This document shows, piece by piece, positions 1 to 8,150 of a stretch of DNA of 22,364 nucleotides. Under the pieces are notes generated by a model. The model did not search any database and was not told the DNA's origin. It was given only the letters and a program-made list of their open reading frames with translations. The DNA comes from an uncultured Polaromonas sp. GTDB lineage: Bacteria; Pseudomonadota; Gammaproteobacteria; Burkholderiales; Burkholderiaceae. The stretch is taken from the NCBI GenBank assembly GCA_946479075.1, contig CAMLDT010000034.1:1-22364 (forward strand), given 5' to 3'. Within the stretch, counting starts at the first letter, position 1; every line of letters begins with the position of its first letter. The position numbers and the translations under genes were made by a program.

Positions 1-361
<361 letters not shown>

Positions 362-386
362 GGTGGGCGGCCTTAAACGGACAGCG

Positions 387-884
387 TCAGGGCTTTGGCT
401 GATAAACGCTGGCATCGACCGTCAGGAGGTCCAGCGGGTAACGTTTGCCCGCCAGGTAATCCTCCATGCAGGTCAGCAGCAGCGGGCTGCGGTGCCGCGG
501 CACGCAGGCGCGAATCTCCTCGGGACTGAGCCACAGGGTACGCACAATGCCTTCGTCCAGCGCCTGGCCGATCACCTCGTCGCCCAGGCTGCCGCAAAAG
601 GCAAAACGCATATAGGTGATGTCCAGTACCTCGGCCTGGCCGGGCACTGCTTTCTCGAAGCGCGACATATAGATGCCGACCAGCGCATCTGGCGTGAAAT
701 GGAAGGCGGTTTCTTCCAGCGTCTCACGCACACAGGCCTGCACCGTGCTCTCCCCGGGATCAAGGTGGCCGGCCGGGTTGTTCAGGCGCAGGCCGTCCTG
801 GGTGTGCTCCTCGACCAGCAGGAATTTGCCTTCCCGCTCAATGATCGCGGCAACGGTGACACTGGGTTTCCATCGGTTGTTCAT
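387..884 (-). CDS. nudJ: NudJ-like Nudix phosphohydrolase
   Basis: This 165-residue protein resembles E. coli NudJ, a small cytosolic Nudix hydrolase active on nucleoside di/triphosphates and on the thiamin precursor HMP-PP. The Nudix box runs from Gly39 through Glu45 (GHLDPGE) to RETLEETAF at residues 53-61, with the metal-binding glutamates Glu54, Glu57 and Glu58 present. The usual Gly of the box at position 60 is Ala. The N-terminal strand KPSVTVAAII and the C-terminal RSPLLLTCMEDYLAGKRYPLDLL match the NudJ pattern. It lies directly upstream of mnmA, as in E. coli. The ATG at 884 has no Shine-Dalgarno, and a GATAAT hexamer sits 6 nt before it, so translation may start on a leaderless message. 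Family assignment is firm; the exact substrate is inferred. Confidence 0.9.
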   Translation of the reverse strand: MNNRWKPSVTVAAIIEREGKFLLVEEHTQDGLRLNNPAGHLDPGESTVQACVRETLEETAFHFTPDALVGIYMSRFEKAVPGQAEVLDITYMRFAFCGSLGDEVIGQALDEGIVRTLWLSPEEIRACVPRHRSPLLLTCMEDYLAGKRYPLDLLTVDASVYQPKP

Positions 885-890
885 GCGCGC

Positions 891-896
891 ATTATC
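891..896 (-). promoter_or_regulatory. -10-like hexamer upstream of nudJ
   Basis: GATAAT (5 of 6 matches to TATAAT) reads toward nudJ and is separated from its ATG by the 6 nt GCGCGC, putting the expected transcription start on or next to the A of ATG. The -35 region is GC-rich and poor. Inferred leaderless promoter. Confidence 0.45.
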
Positions 897-956
897 CGTG
901 TCGGCCGTGTCAGCGGCGGCTTGTACCTGTCCGGTTACCCGGTGGAAAAAACAGCT

Positions 957-1003
957 TGAAACTCATGTAAGCTAGCTGACAGTTTCAGAAAATCACGTAG
1001 AAC
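957..1003 (+). promoter_or_regulatory. Candidate promoter of the pnt operon with a flanking inverted repeat
   Basis: CTGACA at 976-981 and TAGAAC at 998-1003, separated by 16 bp, form a plausible sigma70 promoter ahead of pntAA (start 1030). An inverted repeat TGAAACT (957-963) / AGTTTCA (981-987) spans the -35 box with a 17-nt spacer and could be an operator. GAGGAG, placed just before the pntAA ATG, is the ribosome binding site. The assignment is from consensus matching only. Confidence 0.35.
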
Positions 1004-1029
1004 TACTTACACGCAACGAGGAGACACCC

Positions 1030-2145
1030 ATGCGAATCGGGGTACCGGCCGAAATCACGGCAGGGGAAACACGCGTCGCCGTCACGCCCGAGACGGCCAA
1101 AAAACTTAAGGCCCAAGGGCACACGGTGGTCATCCAGTCGGGTGCCGGTGTGGCTGCCAGCGTGCCTGACGAAGCCTACGTCGCCGCCGGCGCGGAGATC
1201 ACCGATGCCGCCGGCGCCTATGCCAGCGACATCGTGCTCAAGGTGCGTTGCCCGCTGGACAGCGAGATCGGTCTGGCCAGGGCCGGCACGGTGCTGGTCG
1301 GCATGCTCAACCCGTTTGACGCCGAAGGTCTGCAGCGCCTGGCCGCCGCGCAACTGACAGCGTTTGCGCTGGAAGCCGCGCCGCGCACCAGCCGCGCGCA
1401 AAGCATGGACGTGCTCTCTTCGCAGGCCAACATCGCCGGCTACAAGGCGGTGATGATGGCGGCCGAGAAGTACCAGCGCTTCTTCCCGATGCTGATGACC
1501 GCCGCCGGCACCGTCAAGGCCGCGCGCGTGGTGATCCTGGGGGTCGGCGTGGCCGGCTTGCAGGCGATTGCCACGGCCAAGCGCCTGGGCGCCGTGATCG
1601 AGGCCAGCGACGTGCGCCCCAGCGTCGAGGAGCAGGTCGAGTCGCTGGGCGGCAAGTTCATCGACGTGCCTTACGAGACCGACGAGGAAAAAGAAGCCGC
1701 TGTGGGTGTCGGCGGTTATGCCAAACCGATGCCGGCCAGCTGGCTGGAGCGGCAAAAGGCCGAGGTCGCCAAACGCGTGGCGCTGGCCGACGTGGTGATT
1801 ACCACCGCGCTGATCCCGGGCCGTGCCGCACCGGTGCTGGTGACCGAGGACATGGTCAAGGCCATGAAACCCGGCAGCGTGATCGTTGACCTGGCCGCGC
1901 CGCAAGGCGGCAATTGCCCGCTGACCGAAGCCGGCAAAACCGTGGTCAAACACGGCGTCACGCTGATCGGCGAGACCAATGTGCCGGCGCTGGTCGCCGC
2001 CGACGCCAGCGCGCTGTACGCGCGCAACCTGCTGGACTTCCTCAAGCTGGTCATCAGCAAGGAAGGCACGCTCAACATCGACCTCGAAGACGACATCGTG
2101 GCAGCCTGCCTGATGGCTCAGGGCGGCGAAGTCAAACGCAAGTAG
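1030..2145 (+). CDS. pntAA: NAD(P) transhydrogenase subunit alpha part 1 (NAD(H)-binding domain I)
   Basis: This 371-residue soluble subunit binds NAD(H) in the proton-translocating transhydrogenase, which exchanges hydride between NADH and NADP+ at the inner membrane and supplies NADPH. Seen in the sequence: N-terminal MRIGVPAEITAGETRVA, the RQD loop with Arg119, Gln124 and Asp127 in the same spacing as the R. rubrum enzyme, and the Rossmann segment VVILGVGVAGLQAIATAKRLG near 167-187. The fingerprint reads GVGVAG where relatives usually have GAGVAG, a mild change. Length fits the split three-subunit architecture (PntAA, PntAB, PntB) of alphaproteobacteria and many betaproteobacteria rather than the fused E. 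coli PntA. A GAGGAG site lies just before the ATG. It is the first gene of the operon, separated from pntAB by a 104-bp spacer holding an inverted repeat. Confidence 0.95.
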   Translation: MRIGVPAEITAGETRVAVTPETAKKLKAQGHTVVIQSGAGVAASVPDEAYVAAGAEITDAAGAYASDIVLKVRCPLDSEIGLARAGTVLVGMLNPFDAEGLQRLAAAQLTAFALEAAPRTSRAQSMDVLSSQANIAGYKAVMMAAEKYQRFFPMLMTAAGTVKAARVVILGVGVAGLQAIATAKRLGAVIEASDVRPSVEEQVESLGGKFIDVPYETDEEKEAAVGVGGYAKPMPASWLERQKAEVAKRVALADVVITTALIPGRAAPVLVTEDMVKAMKPGSVIVDLAAPQGGNCPLTEAGKTVVKHGVTLIGETNVPALVAADASALYARNLLDFLKLVISKEGTLNIDLEDDIVAACLMAQGGEVKRK

Positions 2146-2164
2146 CAAGAAAAGGAAAAAAACA

Positions 2165-2235
2165 CCGTTCGGGCTGAGCCTGTCGAAGCCATTGGCGCTT
2201 CACAGAAGACCCTTCGACAAGCTCAGGGCGCACGG
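2165..2235. repeat. Inverted repeat pair of the CTTCGACA(A/G)GCTCAG family in the pntAA-pntAB spacer
   Basis: The left arm (2165-2190) contains GAGCCTGTCGAAG and the right arm (2210-2235) contains CTTCGACAAGCTCAGGGC. They are near-perfect reverse complements over about 25 nt with a roughly 20-nt loop. A single arm of the same family recurs at 15205-15230. From general knowledge this motif is a widespread interspersed palindromic element in proteobacteria. Here it sits inside an operon and would fold into a stable mRNA hairpin just upstream of the pntAB ribosome binding site. Confidence 0.85.
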
Positions 2236-2249
2236 AATTGGAGACCCCT

Positions 2250-2585
2250 ATGGACGCAGTATCCCCCACCATCATCAACCTCATCATTTTCGTGCTGGCC
2301 ATTTACGTGGGTTACCACGTGGTCTGGACCGTCACACCTGCGCTGCACACGCCGCTGATGGCGGTGACCAACGCGATCTCGGCGATTGTGATCGTCGGCG
2401 CCATGCTGGCCGCCGCGCTGACCGTCACGCCCCTGGGCAAAACCATGGGCGTACTCGCCGTGGCGCTGGCCGCGGTCAATGTGTTCGGCGGCTTTCTGGT
2501 CACGCGCCGCATGCTGGAAATGTTCAGGAAGAAAGAAAAGAAAACCGTGGCGGCTGACGCTTCTGCCGCAGGAGTGACCAAATGA
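2250..2585 (+). CDS. pntAB: NAD(P) transhydrogenase subunit alpha part 2 (membrane domain IIa)
   Basis: This 111-residue membrane protein supplies the first transmembrane helices of the proton channel of the transhydrogenase. Three hydrophobic segments are visible, about residues 8-30, 36-57 and 62-84, followed by a basic, charged tail (RKKEKK). The chosen start is the ATG at 2250, preceded by GGAG with 6-nt spacing; an in-frame TTG at 2238 would add only four residues. Its stop overlaps the pntB start (ATGA), so the two are translationally coupled. Length and hydropathy match PntAB of the three-subunit enzyme. Confidence 0.93.
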   Translation: MDAVSPTIINLIIFVLAIYVGYHVVWTVTPALHTPLMAVTNAISAIVIVGAMLAAALTVTPLGKTMGVLAVALAAVNVFGGFLVTRRMLEMFRKKEKKTVAADASAAGVTK

Positions 2586-4015
2586 GCATGAATGTTGTCA
2601 CGCTGCTGTACCTGGTGGCCTCCGTGTGTTTCATCCAGGCGCTCAAGGGTCTGTCGCATCCCACGACCTCGATCCGCGGCAATCTGTTCGGCATGGTTGG
2701 CATGGCGATTGCCGTGCTCACCACCGGCGCGCTGATCGTCCAGATCTCCGGCGGCAAATCCTTCGGCATGGTTTATGTGCTGGGTGCGCTGGTTGTCGGC
2801 GGTGCCGCCGGCACGCTGATGGCCCAGCGCGTCGAGATGACCAAGATGCCGGAGCTGGTGGCTTTCATGCACAGCATGATTGGTCTGGCCGCGGTGTTCA
2901 TCGCGGTGGCGGCCATGGCCGAGCCCGGCGCCTTCGGCATCGTTGCCGCCGGCCAGCCGACCTCGGCCATCCCGGCCGGCAACCGGCTGGAACTGTTCCT
3001 CGGCGCCGCCATTGGCGCGATCACCTTCAGCGGCTCGGTGATTGCCTTCGGCAAGCTCAGCGGCAAGTACAAGTTCCGCCTGTTCCAGGGCGCGCCGGTC
3101 ACCTTCGCCGGCCAGCACATGCTGAACCTGGTGCTGGGCCTGGCCACACTGGCCCTCGGCCTGGTCTTCATGTTCACCGGCAACTGGAGCGCTTTCTTTG
3201 CGATGCTGGCGCTGTCTTTTGTCGTGGGGGTGCTGATCATCATCCCTATCGGCGGGGCCGACATGCCGGTGGTGGTGTCCATGCTCAACAGCTACTCGGG
3301 CTGGGCCGCGGCCGGCATCGGTTTCTCGCTGAACAACGCCATGCTGATTGTTGCGGGCTCCCTGGTCGGCTCATCCGGCGCCATCCTGTCCTACATCATG
3401 TGCAAGGCGATGAACCGCTCCTTCTTCAACGTGATCCTGGGCGGTTTCGGCGGCGAGGCAGGCACTGCCGCCGGCGGCGCCAAGGAGCAGCGCCCGGTCA
3501 AGTCGGGCTCGGCCGACGACGCGGCCTTCATCCTGGGCAACGCCGAAACCGTGATCATCGTTCCGGGTTACGGTCTGGCGGTGGCGCGGGCCCAGCACTC
3601 GGTCAAGGAGCTGGCCCAGAAACTGATCGACAAGGGTGTCAGCGTCAAATATGCGATTCACCCGGTGGCCGGTCGCATGCCGGGCCACATGAACGTGCTG
3701 CTGGCCGAGGCCGAAGTGCCTTACGACCAGGTGCACGAGATGGAAGACATCAACGCCGAGTTCGGCCAGGCCGACGTGGCCATCATCCTGGGCGCCAACG
3801 ACGTGGTCAACCCCGCCGCGCACGTCAAGGGCAGCGCGATTTACGGCATGCCGATTCTGGAAGCCTACAAGGCCAAGACCGTTATCGTGAACAAGCGTTC
3901 CATGGCCGCCGGTTATGCCGGCCTGGACAACGAGCTGTTCTACATGGACAAGACCATGATGGTTTTCGGCGACGCCAAAAAAGTCATCGAAGACATGGGC
4001 AAGGCCATCGAGTAA
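2582..4015 (+). CDS. pntB: NAD(P) transhydrogenase subunit beta
   Basis: This 477-residue subunit carries membrane domain IIb and the NADP(H)-binding domain III. The N-terminal ~280 residues form a series of hydrophobic helices. The C-terminal domain shows the Gly-Tyr-Gly motif at 329-331 ([12 protein letters not shown]), the [18 protein letters not shown] segment, [10 protein letters not shown], and [10 protein letters not shown] beginning at Lys438, all NADP-binding elements of this family. The ATG overlaps the pntAB stop by four bases, with AGGAG 7 nt upstream; a second ATG two codons in is a weaker alternative. No clear terminator follows. It completes the pntAA-pntAB-pntB operon. Confidence 0.96.
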   Translation: MSMNVVTLLYLVASVCFIQALKGLSHPTTSIRGNLFGMVGMAIAVLTTGALIVQISGGKSFGMVYVLGALVVGGAAGTLMAQRVEMTKMPELVAFMHSMIGLAAVFIAVAAMAEPGAFGIVAAGQPTSAIPAGNRLELFLGAAIGAITFSGSVIAFGKLSGKYKFRLFQGAPVTFAGQHMLNLVLGLATLALGLVFMFTGNWSAFFAMLALSFVVGVLIIIPIGGADMPVVVSMLNSYSGWAAAGIGFSLNNAMLIVAGSLVGSSGAILSYIMCKAMNRSFFNVILGGFGGEAGTAAGGAKEQRPVKSGSADDAAFILGNAETVIIVPGYGLAVARAQHSVKELAQKLIDKGVSVKYAIHPVAGRMPGHMNVLLAEAEVPYDQVHEMEDINAEFGQADVAIILGANDVVNPAAHVKGSAIYGMPILEAYKAKTVIVNKRSMAAGYAGLDNELFYMDKTMMVFGDAKKVIEDMGKAIE

Positions 4016-4068
4016 AGGCCTCGCCGGTGGTGGGCGGTTAACACTTTGTGCCGCCTGCATAGCCCTGA

Positions 4069-4078
4069 TCCCTAGGGA
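4069..4078. promoter_or_regulatory. TCCCTAGGGA palindrome upstream of fadD
   Basis: A perfect 10-bp palindrome lies 75 bp before the fadD start, followed by an A-rich stretch ending in ACAATAG. It could be an operator for a fatty-acid-responsive regulator or part of the promoter. No regulator is assigned. Confidence 0.3.
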
Positions 4079-4105
4079 AAACACAATAGCCCCGCAGAGG
4101 GTAGC

Positions 4106-4123
4106 GCCACGAAAATCCGTGGC
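4106..4123 (+). other. Small hairpin in the fadD leader
   Basis: GCCACG (4106-4111) and CGTGGC (4118-4123) pair perfectly around the 6-nt loop AAAATC, 29 nt upstream of the fadD ATG. There is no T-tract, so it is not a terminator; any role in the mRNA leader is speculative. Confidence 0.3.
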
Positions 4124-4152
4124 AGTTGTTCAATCGTCATCTGGAGACAAGC

Positions 4153-5841
4153 ATGAATGCATCCACCGCCGAACGTCCCTGGCTCAGCGCCTATCCCGCG
4201 GGCGTGCCAGCCGACATTGACGCGTCACAGTACGCCTCGCTGGTGGCCCTCATGGAGGAAAGTTTCTCCAAAAATGCAGCGGCTGTGGCCTACAGCTTCA
4301 TGGGCAAGGACGTCACCTTCCGCCAGACCGACAGCCTGTCGCAGGCTTTCGCCGCCTACTTGCAGGGCCTGGGCCTGAACAAGGGCGACCGCGTTGCCAT
4401 CATGATGCCCAACGTGCCGCAGTACCCGATCACGGTCGCGGCCATCCTGCGGGCCGGTTATGTGGTGGTCAACGTCAACCCTCTCTATACCCCGCGTGAA
4501 CTTGAGCATCAGCTCAAGGATTCGGGCGCCAGGGCCATTGTCATCATCGAGAACTTCGCCAACACGCTGGAGCAGTGCATCGCCAATACCCCGGTCAAGC
4601 ACGTGGTGCTGGCGGCCATGGGTGACCAGCTGGGCATGCTCAAGGGTGCCCTCGTCAACTACGTGGTGCGCAACGTCAAGAAAATGGTGCCGGCCTACAA
4701 CCTGCCGAATGCCGTGCGTTTCAACGACGCCGTAGCACGCGGCACACGCGCCACGCTCAAGCGGCCCGACATCAAGCCCGACGATGTGGCGGTGCTGCAG
4801 TACACCGGCGGCACCACCGGCGTCTCCAAGGGCGCGGTGCTGCTGCACCGCAACGTGATTGCCAACGTGCTGCAGTCCGAAGCCTGGAATCAACCCGCTA
4901 TGGCGTCCATGACTGCTGGCGTGCAGCCCACCTATGTCTGCGCGCTGCCGCTGTATCACATCTTCGCTTTCACCGTGAACATGATGCTGGGCATGCGCAC
5001 CGGCGGCAAGAACATCCTGATCCCGAATCCGCGCGACCTGCCGGCCGTGCTCAAGGAGCTGTCCAAGCACAAGATCCACAGCTTCCCGGCGGTCAACACC
5101 CTGTTCAACGGCCTGGCCAACCACCCCGACTTCAACACGGTGGACTGGTCGCACCTGAAAGTCTCGCTGGGCGGGGGCATGGCCGTCACCAGCGCGGTTG
5201 CCAAGTTGTGGCTTGAAAAAACCGGCTGCCCGATTTGCGAAGGTTATGGCCTGTCGGAAACCTCGCCCTCGGCCAGTTGCAACCCGACCAACAGCAAGGC
5301 CTTCACCGGCACCATCGGCGTGCCGCTCCCCAGCACCTGGTTCAAGCTGCTGGACGACGACGGCAACGAGGTGCCGGCCGGACAACCCGGCGAGATCGCC
5401 ATCAAGGGTCCACAGGTCATGGCGGGCTACTGGCAGCGGCCCGATGAAACCGCCAAGGTCATGACGCCCGATGGTTACTTCAAGTCCGGGGACATCGGCG
5501 TTCTCGAAGCCAACGGCTTCTTCCGCATTGTTGATCGCAAGAAAGACATGATCCTGGTCAGCGGCTTCAATGTTTATCCGAACGAGGTGGAAGACGTGGT
5601 GGCCGGCATGGAGGGTGTGATGGAATGCGCCTGCGTCGGCGTGGTCGATGAAAAATCGGGCGAAGCCGTCAAGCTGGTCATCGTCAAAAAGAACCCCGAG
5701 CTGACCGAAGCCCAGGTACGCGAGTTCTGCAAAACCAACCTCACCGGCTACAAGCAGCCCAAGGTGGTGGAGTTCCGCACCGAGTTGCCCAAGACGCCGG
5801 TCGGCAAGATCCTGCGCCGCGAGCTGCGCGACAAGAAGTAG
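4153..5841 (+). CDS. fadD: Long-chain fatty acid--CoA ligase (FadD-type)
   Basis: This 562-residue ANL-superfamily enzyme activates fatty acids with ATP through an acyl-adenylate and transfers them to CoA, feeding beta-oxidation. Motifs seen: the phosphate-binding loop YTGGTTGVSKG starting at Tyr217, the adenylate motif EGYGLSE at 363-368, YFKSGDIG, the hinge DRKKDMILVSGFNVYPNEVE, and the C-terminal catalytic lysine Lys552 in PKTPVGKILRREL. Length matches E. coli FadD (561). The ATG at 4153 is chosen because GGAG lies 6 nt upstream; an in-frame TTG at 4126 lacks such support. It is probably monocistronic: it has its own 137-bp leader and a strong terminator. Close relatives act on medium-chain or aromatic acids, so chain-length preference is not proven. 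Confidence 0.93.
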   Translation: MNASTAERPWLSAYPAGVPADIDASQYASLVALMEESFSKNAAAVAYSFMGKDVTFRQTDSLSQAFAAYLQGLGLNKGDRVAIMMPNVPQYPITVAAILRAGYVVVNVNPLYTPRELEHQLKDSGARAIVIIENFANTLEQCIANTPVKHVVLAAMGDQLGMLKGALVNYVVRNVKKMVPAYNLPNAVRFNDAVARGTRATLKRPDIKPDDVAVLQYTGGTTGVSKGAVLLHRNVIANVLQSEAWNQPAMASMTAGVQPTYVCALPLYHIFAFTVNMMLGMRTGGKNILIPNPRDLPAVLKELSKHKIHSFPAVNTLFNGLANHPDFNTVDWSHLKVSLGGGMAVTSAVAKLWLEKTGCPICEGYGLSETSPSASCNPTNSKAFTGTIGVPLPSTWFKLLDDDGNEVPAGQPGEIAIKGPQVMAGYWQRPDETAKVMTPDGYFKSGDIGVLEANGFFRIVDRKKDMILVSGFNVYPNEVEDVVAGMEGVMECACVGVVDEKSGEAVKLVIVKKNPELTEAQVREFCKTNLTGYKQPKVVEFRTELPKTPVGKILRRELRDKK

Positions 5842-5871
5842 CAGCCGGGGCAGGCGTGCTCCTGCTTCAGC

Positions 5872-5896
5872 AAGGCGGCTCCGGCCGCCTTTTTTT
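5872..5896 (+). terminator. Rho-independent terminator of fadD
   Basis: AAGGCGGC (5872-5879) and GCCGCCTT (5884-5891) form a perfect 8-bp GC-rich stem with loop TCCG, running directly into a stretch of seven T (5890-5896). It lies 31 bp after the fadD stop, the classic intrinsic terminator arrangement. Confidence 0.9.
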
Positions 5897-5899
5897 GCG

Positions 5900-5919
5900 G
5901 TTTGCTTTTGGGGCAAACT
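5900..5919 (+). promoter_or_regulatory. -10-like CAAACT with inverted repeat ahead of the nucleosidase gene
   Basis: GTTTGC (5900-5905) and GCAAAC (5913-5918) are inverted around 7 nt. The right arm overlaps CAAACT (5914-5919), a weak -10-like hexamer that ends 7 nt before the ATG at 5927. There is no Shine-Dalgarno, which suggests leaderless initiation. Inferred only. Confidence 0.35.
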
Positions 5920-5926
5920 CCACGCC

Positions 5927-6658
5927 ATGACAACTACCGCCATTCTCAGTGCACTGGCCGAAGAGCAGCAGGGCCTGATCGAACTGCTGCATGCGCCGGA
6001 AAAAGTCCGGCACGCGGGGCGCGACTTCTGGCAAGGCCGGTTGCATGGCCAGCCGGTGGTGCTGGCGCTGTCGCGCATCGGCAAGGTCGCGGCGGCCACC
6101 ACCAGCGTGGCACTGATCGAGCGCTTCAAGGTTGGCCGCATTGTGTTTACCGGCGTGGCTGGCGGGCTGGGTGATGGGGTGCAGGTGGGCGACGTGGTGG
6201 TGGCCAGCGGCTTCGTGCAGCACGACATGGACGCCTCGCCGATTTTCCCGCGCTACCAGGTGCCGCTCTACGGGCAGGATTGCTTCAGCTGCGACAAGCC
6301 GCTGACCTCGCTGCTGCTGCGCGCCAGCCGCGGCGGCCTGGACGCCCTGGCCTTGCCGGCAACCACTTTGCTGCACCAGGGCCTGATCGCCAGCGGTGAT
6401 CGTTTCGTGTCGGGCGCCGCCGAGGTGCGGGCGCTGCGGTCAGCGCTGGGGGAAGCCGGCCATCAAGTCCTGGCGGTCGAGATGGAAGGCGCCGCCGTGG
6501 CGCAAGTGTGTTTTGACTACGGCCTGCCGTTTGCAGCGGTCCGTGCCGTGTCGGATCGCGCCGATGACACGGCGCACGTGGACTTTCCGGTTTTTGTCAA
6601 GGACGTGGCCAGCCTGTACGCCCAGGCCATCATCCGCGAACTGATGAAATTGCTATAA
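5927..6658 (+). CDS. mtnN: 5'-methylthioadenosine/S-adenosylhomocysteine nucleosidase
   Basis: This 243-residue nucleosidase cleaves the glycosidic bond of MTA and SAH, releasing adenine and clearing inhibitory by-products of SAM use. It belongs to the PNP/UDP phosphorylase superfamily. Seen: the N-terminal ILSALAEEQ with the conserved acidic pair near residues 12-13, TGVAGGLGDGVQVGDVVVAS at 75-94, GDRFVSG, VEMEGAAVAQVC at 184-195 with Glu187, and RAVSDRADD with Asp210. Glu187 and Asp210 correspond to E. coli Glu174 and Asp197. It is about ten residues longer than the E. coli protein. It is flanked by the fadD terminator on the left and converges on gudD on the right. Its TAA stop is formed by the start of an interspersed repeat (6652-6709). 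A related adenosine-type nucleosidase is the alternative. Confidence 0.88.
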   Translation: MTTTAILSALAEEQQGLIELLHAPEKVRHAGRDFWQGRLHGQPVVLALSRIGKVAAATTSVALIERFKVGRIVFTGVAGGLGDGVQVGDVVVASGFVQHDMDASPIFPRYQVPLYGQDCFSCDKPLTSLLLRASRGGLDALALPATTLLHQGLIASGDRFVSGAAEVRALRSALGEAGHQVLAVEMEGAAVAQVCFDYGLPFAAVRAVSDRADDTAHVDFPVFVKDVASLYAQAIIRELMKLL

Positions 6659-6709
6659 AAAGCAGAGCTGCTTGCACCCGTCAGACAAGGGCTGGAGCCC
6701 GATTTTCTT
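6652..6709. repeat. Interspersed repeat family A, copy 1
   Basis: This copy aligns with the others at 10381-10439 and 19883-19938: an A/T-rich CTAT start, then (G)AGCTGCTTGC(A/G)CCC, about 9-10 variable nt, then GGGCTGGAG and a T- or A-rich end. It begins inside the mtnN gene and supplies its final CTA-TAA. This copy has AAGCAG/CTGCTT as an extra small palindrome. I recall similar elements as common in intergenic regions of Comamonadaceae. Confidence 0.75.
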
Positions 6710-6772
6710 CATAAAAGCTGCTTCCTTCCCGGCGCGCGCTTCCCGCTGAAATGCACGCGTTCGGGCCAGTCT

Positions 6773-8107
6773 TTACCGGTCCATCGCCGGCCGCTTGGGA
6801 TCAAACTTCCAGCCCGGGATCAGGCATTGCATGGCCACCGCGTCGTCGCGCGAACCCAGGCCGTGCTGCTTGTAAAGCTGGTGGGCCTTGTCGACTTCTG
6901 CCATGTCGAGCTCCACACCCAGGCCCGGCTTCTTCGGCACCTGCACCAGGCCGCCTTCGATTTTCAAAGGCTCTTTGGTCAGGCGCTGGCCGTCCTGCCA
7001 GATCCAGTGGGTGTCGATGGCGGTGACCCGGCCGGGCGCGGCGGCGCCGACCTGGGTGAACATCGCCAGTGACACATCGAAGTGGTTGTTCGAATGCGAA
7101 CCCCAGGTCAGGCCCCAGTCGCGGCAGGTCTGCGCCACACGCACCGAGCCGGCCATGGTCCAGAAGTGCGGGTCGGCCAGCGGGATGTCCACCGACTGCA
7201 GCGACAGCGCATGGCTGAGCTGGCGCCAATCGGTGGCGATCATGTTGGTGGCGGTGGGCAGGCCGGTGGCGCGGCGGAACTCGGCCATCACCTCGCGGCC
7301 CGAAAAGCCGTCTTCGGCGCCGCAGGGGTCTTCAGCGTAGGCCACCACGCCGCGCATGTCCCGCATCAGGCGGATCGCGTCTTTCAGCAGCCAGCCGCCG
7401 TTCGGGTCCAGCGTCACACGCGCTTTCGGGAAGCGTTCGTGCAGCGCGCGGATCGCCTCGACCTCCTCCTCGCCGCGTAACACGCCGCCCTTGAGCTTGA
7501 AGTCGTTGAAGCCATACTTTGCGTGCGCGGCCTCGGCCTGGCGCACGATGGTTTCTGGGGTCAGCGCCTCTTCATGCCGCACCCGCGACCACGCGTCGGG
7601 CGCATCCGGCGCGCTGGCGTAGGGCAGGTTTGTTTTCGACTTGTCGCCGACAAAAAACAGATACCCCAGCATCTCCACCGCTTCACGCTGCTGGCCTTCG
7701 CCGAGCAGCGCCGCCACCGGCACTTCCAGATGCTGACCCAGCAGGTCCAGCAGCGCCGACTCGATGGCGGTCACCGCGTGGATGGTGGTGCGCAGGTCAA
7801 AGGTCTGCAGGCCGCGGCCACCCGCGTCGCGCTCGGCAAACTGGCGCTGCACCGTTTGCAGCACCTGCTGGTGCGAACCGATGGCCTGGCCAACCACCAG
7901 CGGTCGCGCATCTTCCAGCGTCTGGCGGATTTTTTCGCCCCCCGGCACTTCGCCGACACCGGTGCGGCCGGCGCTGTCGGTCAGGATCAGCAGGTTGCGC
8001 GTGAAAAAGGGGCCGTGCGCGCCGCTGAGATTCAGCAGCATGCCGTCGCGGCCGGCAACAGGGATCACGCGCAGGTCGGTGATGCGGGGGGTGGAGGTCT
8101 GGGGCAT
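6773..8107 (-). CDS. gudD: Glucarate dehydratase
   Basis: This 444-residue enolase-superfamily enzyme dehydrates D-glucarate (and L-idarate) to 5-keto-4-deoxy-D-glucarate in the cytosol. It closely follows E. coli GudD (446 aa). Seen: KLKGG with the catalytic Lys206, metal ligands Asp234 (LDPNGG), Glu265 ([12 protein letters not shown]) and Asn288 (ATNMIATDW), the catalytic His338 in GSHSNNHFD, and the family signature [12 protein letters not shown]. The ATG at 8107 has only a weak GAAG site; translation is probably linked to the upstream receptor gene 35 bp away. The operon partner is a Bug-type receptor and the promoter region carries LacI-type operators. The enzymes for the next steps (keto-deoxyglucarate dehydratase or aldolase) are not in the window. 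It converges with mtnN. Confidence 0.96.
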   Translation of the reverse strand: MPQTSTPRITDLRVIPVAGRDGMLLNLSGAHGPFFTRNLLILTDSAGRTGVGEVPGGEKIRQTLEDARPLVVGQAIGSHQQVLQTVQRQFAERDAGGRGLQTFDLRTTIHAVTAIESALLDLLGQHLEVPVAALLGEGQQREAVEMLGYLFFVGDKSKTNLPYASAPDAPDAWSRVRHEEALTPETIVRQAEAAHAKYGFNDFKLKGGVLRGEEEVEAIRALHERFPKARVTLDPNGGWLLKDAIRLMRDMRGVVAYAEDPCGAEDGFSGREVMAEFRRATGLPTATNMIATDWRQLSHALSLQSVDIPLADPHFWTMAGSVRVAQTCRDWGLTWGSHSNNHFDVSLAMFTQVGAAAPGRVTAIDTHWIWQDGQRLTKEPLKIEGGLVQVPKKPGLGVELDMAEVDKAHQLYKQHGLGSRDDAVAMQCLIPGWKFDPKRPAMDR

Positions 8108-8114
8108 GGGGTTC

Positions 8115-8150
8115 TTCAGTCAGTTCAGGCGATTCAGGCAAGTCAGTCGA
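8115..8150. repeat. Four imperfect 9-bp tandem units between the receptor gene and gudD
   Basis: On the plus strand the units are TTCAGTCAG, TTCAGGCGA, TTCAGGCAA and GTCAGTCGA. On the coding strand they place TGA once per 9 nt in the reading frame of the receptor gene, so its stop is followed by three further in-frame stops within 27 nt. The array spans almost the whole 35-bp spacer and the receptor stop codon. Confidence 0.7.

Noticed and set aside
4016..4060. GGCGG...CCGCC after pntB as an intrinsic terminator
   Set aside because: The stem is short with a long loop and no T-tract follows.
4225..6228. A 667-codon open frame on the minus strand opposite fadD
   Set aside because: It lies wholly opposite fadD and mtnN, is His/Arg/Gly/Val-rich with no recognisable domain, and arises from codon bias of the high-GC sense genes.
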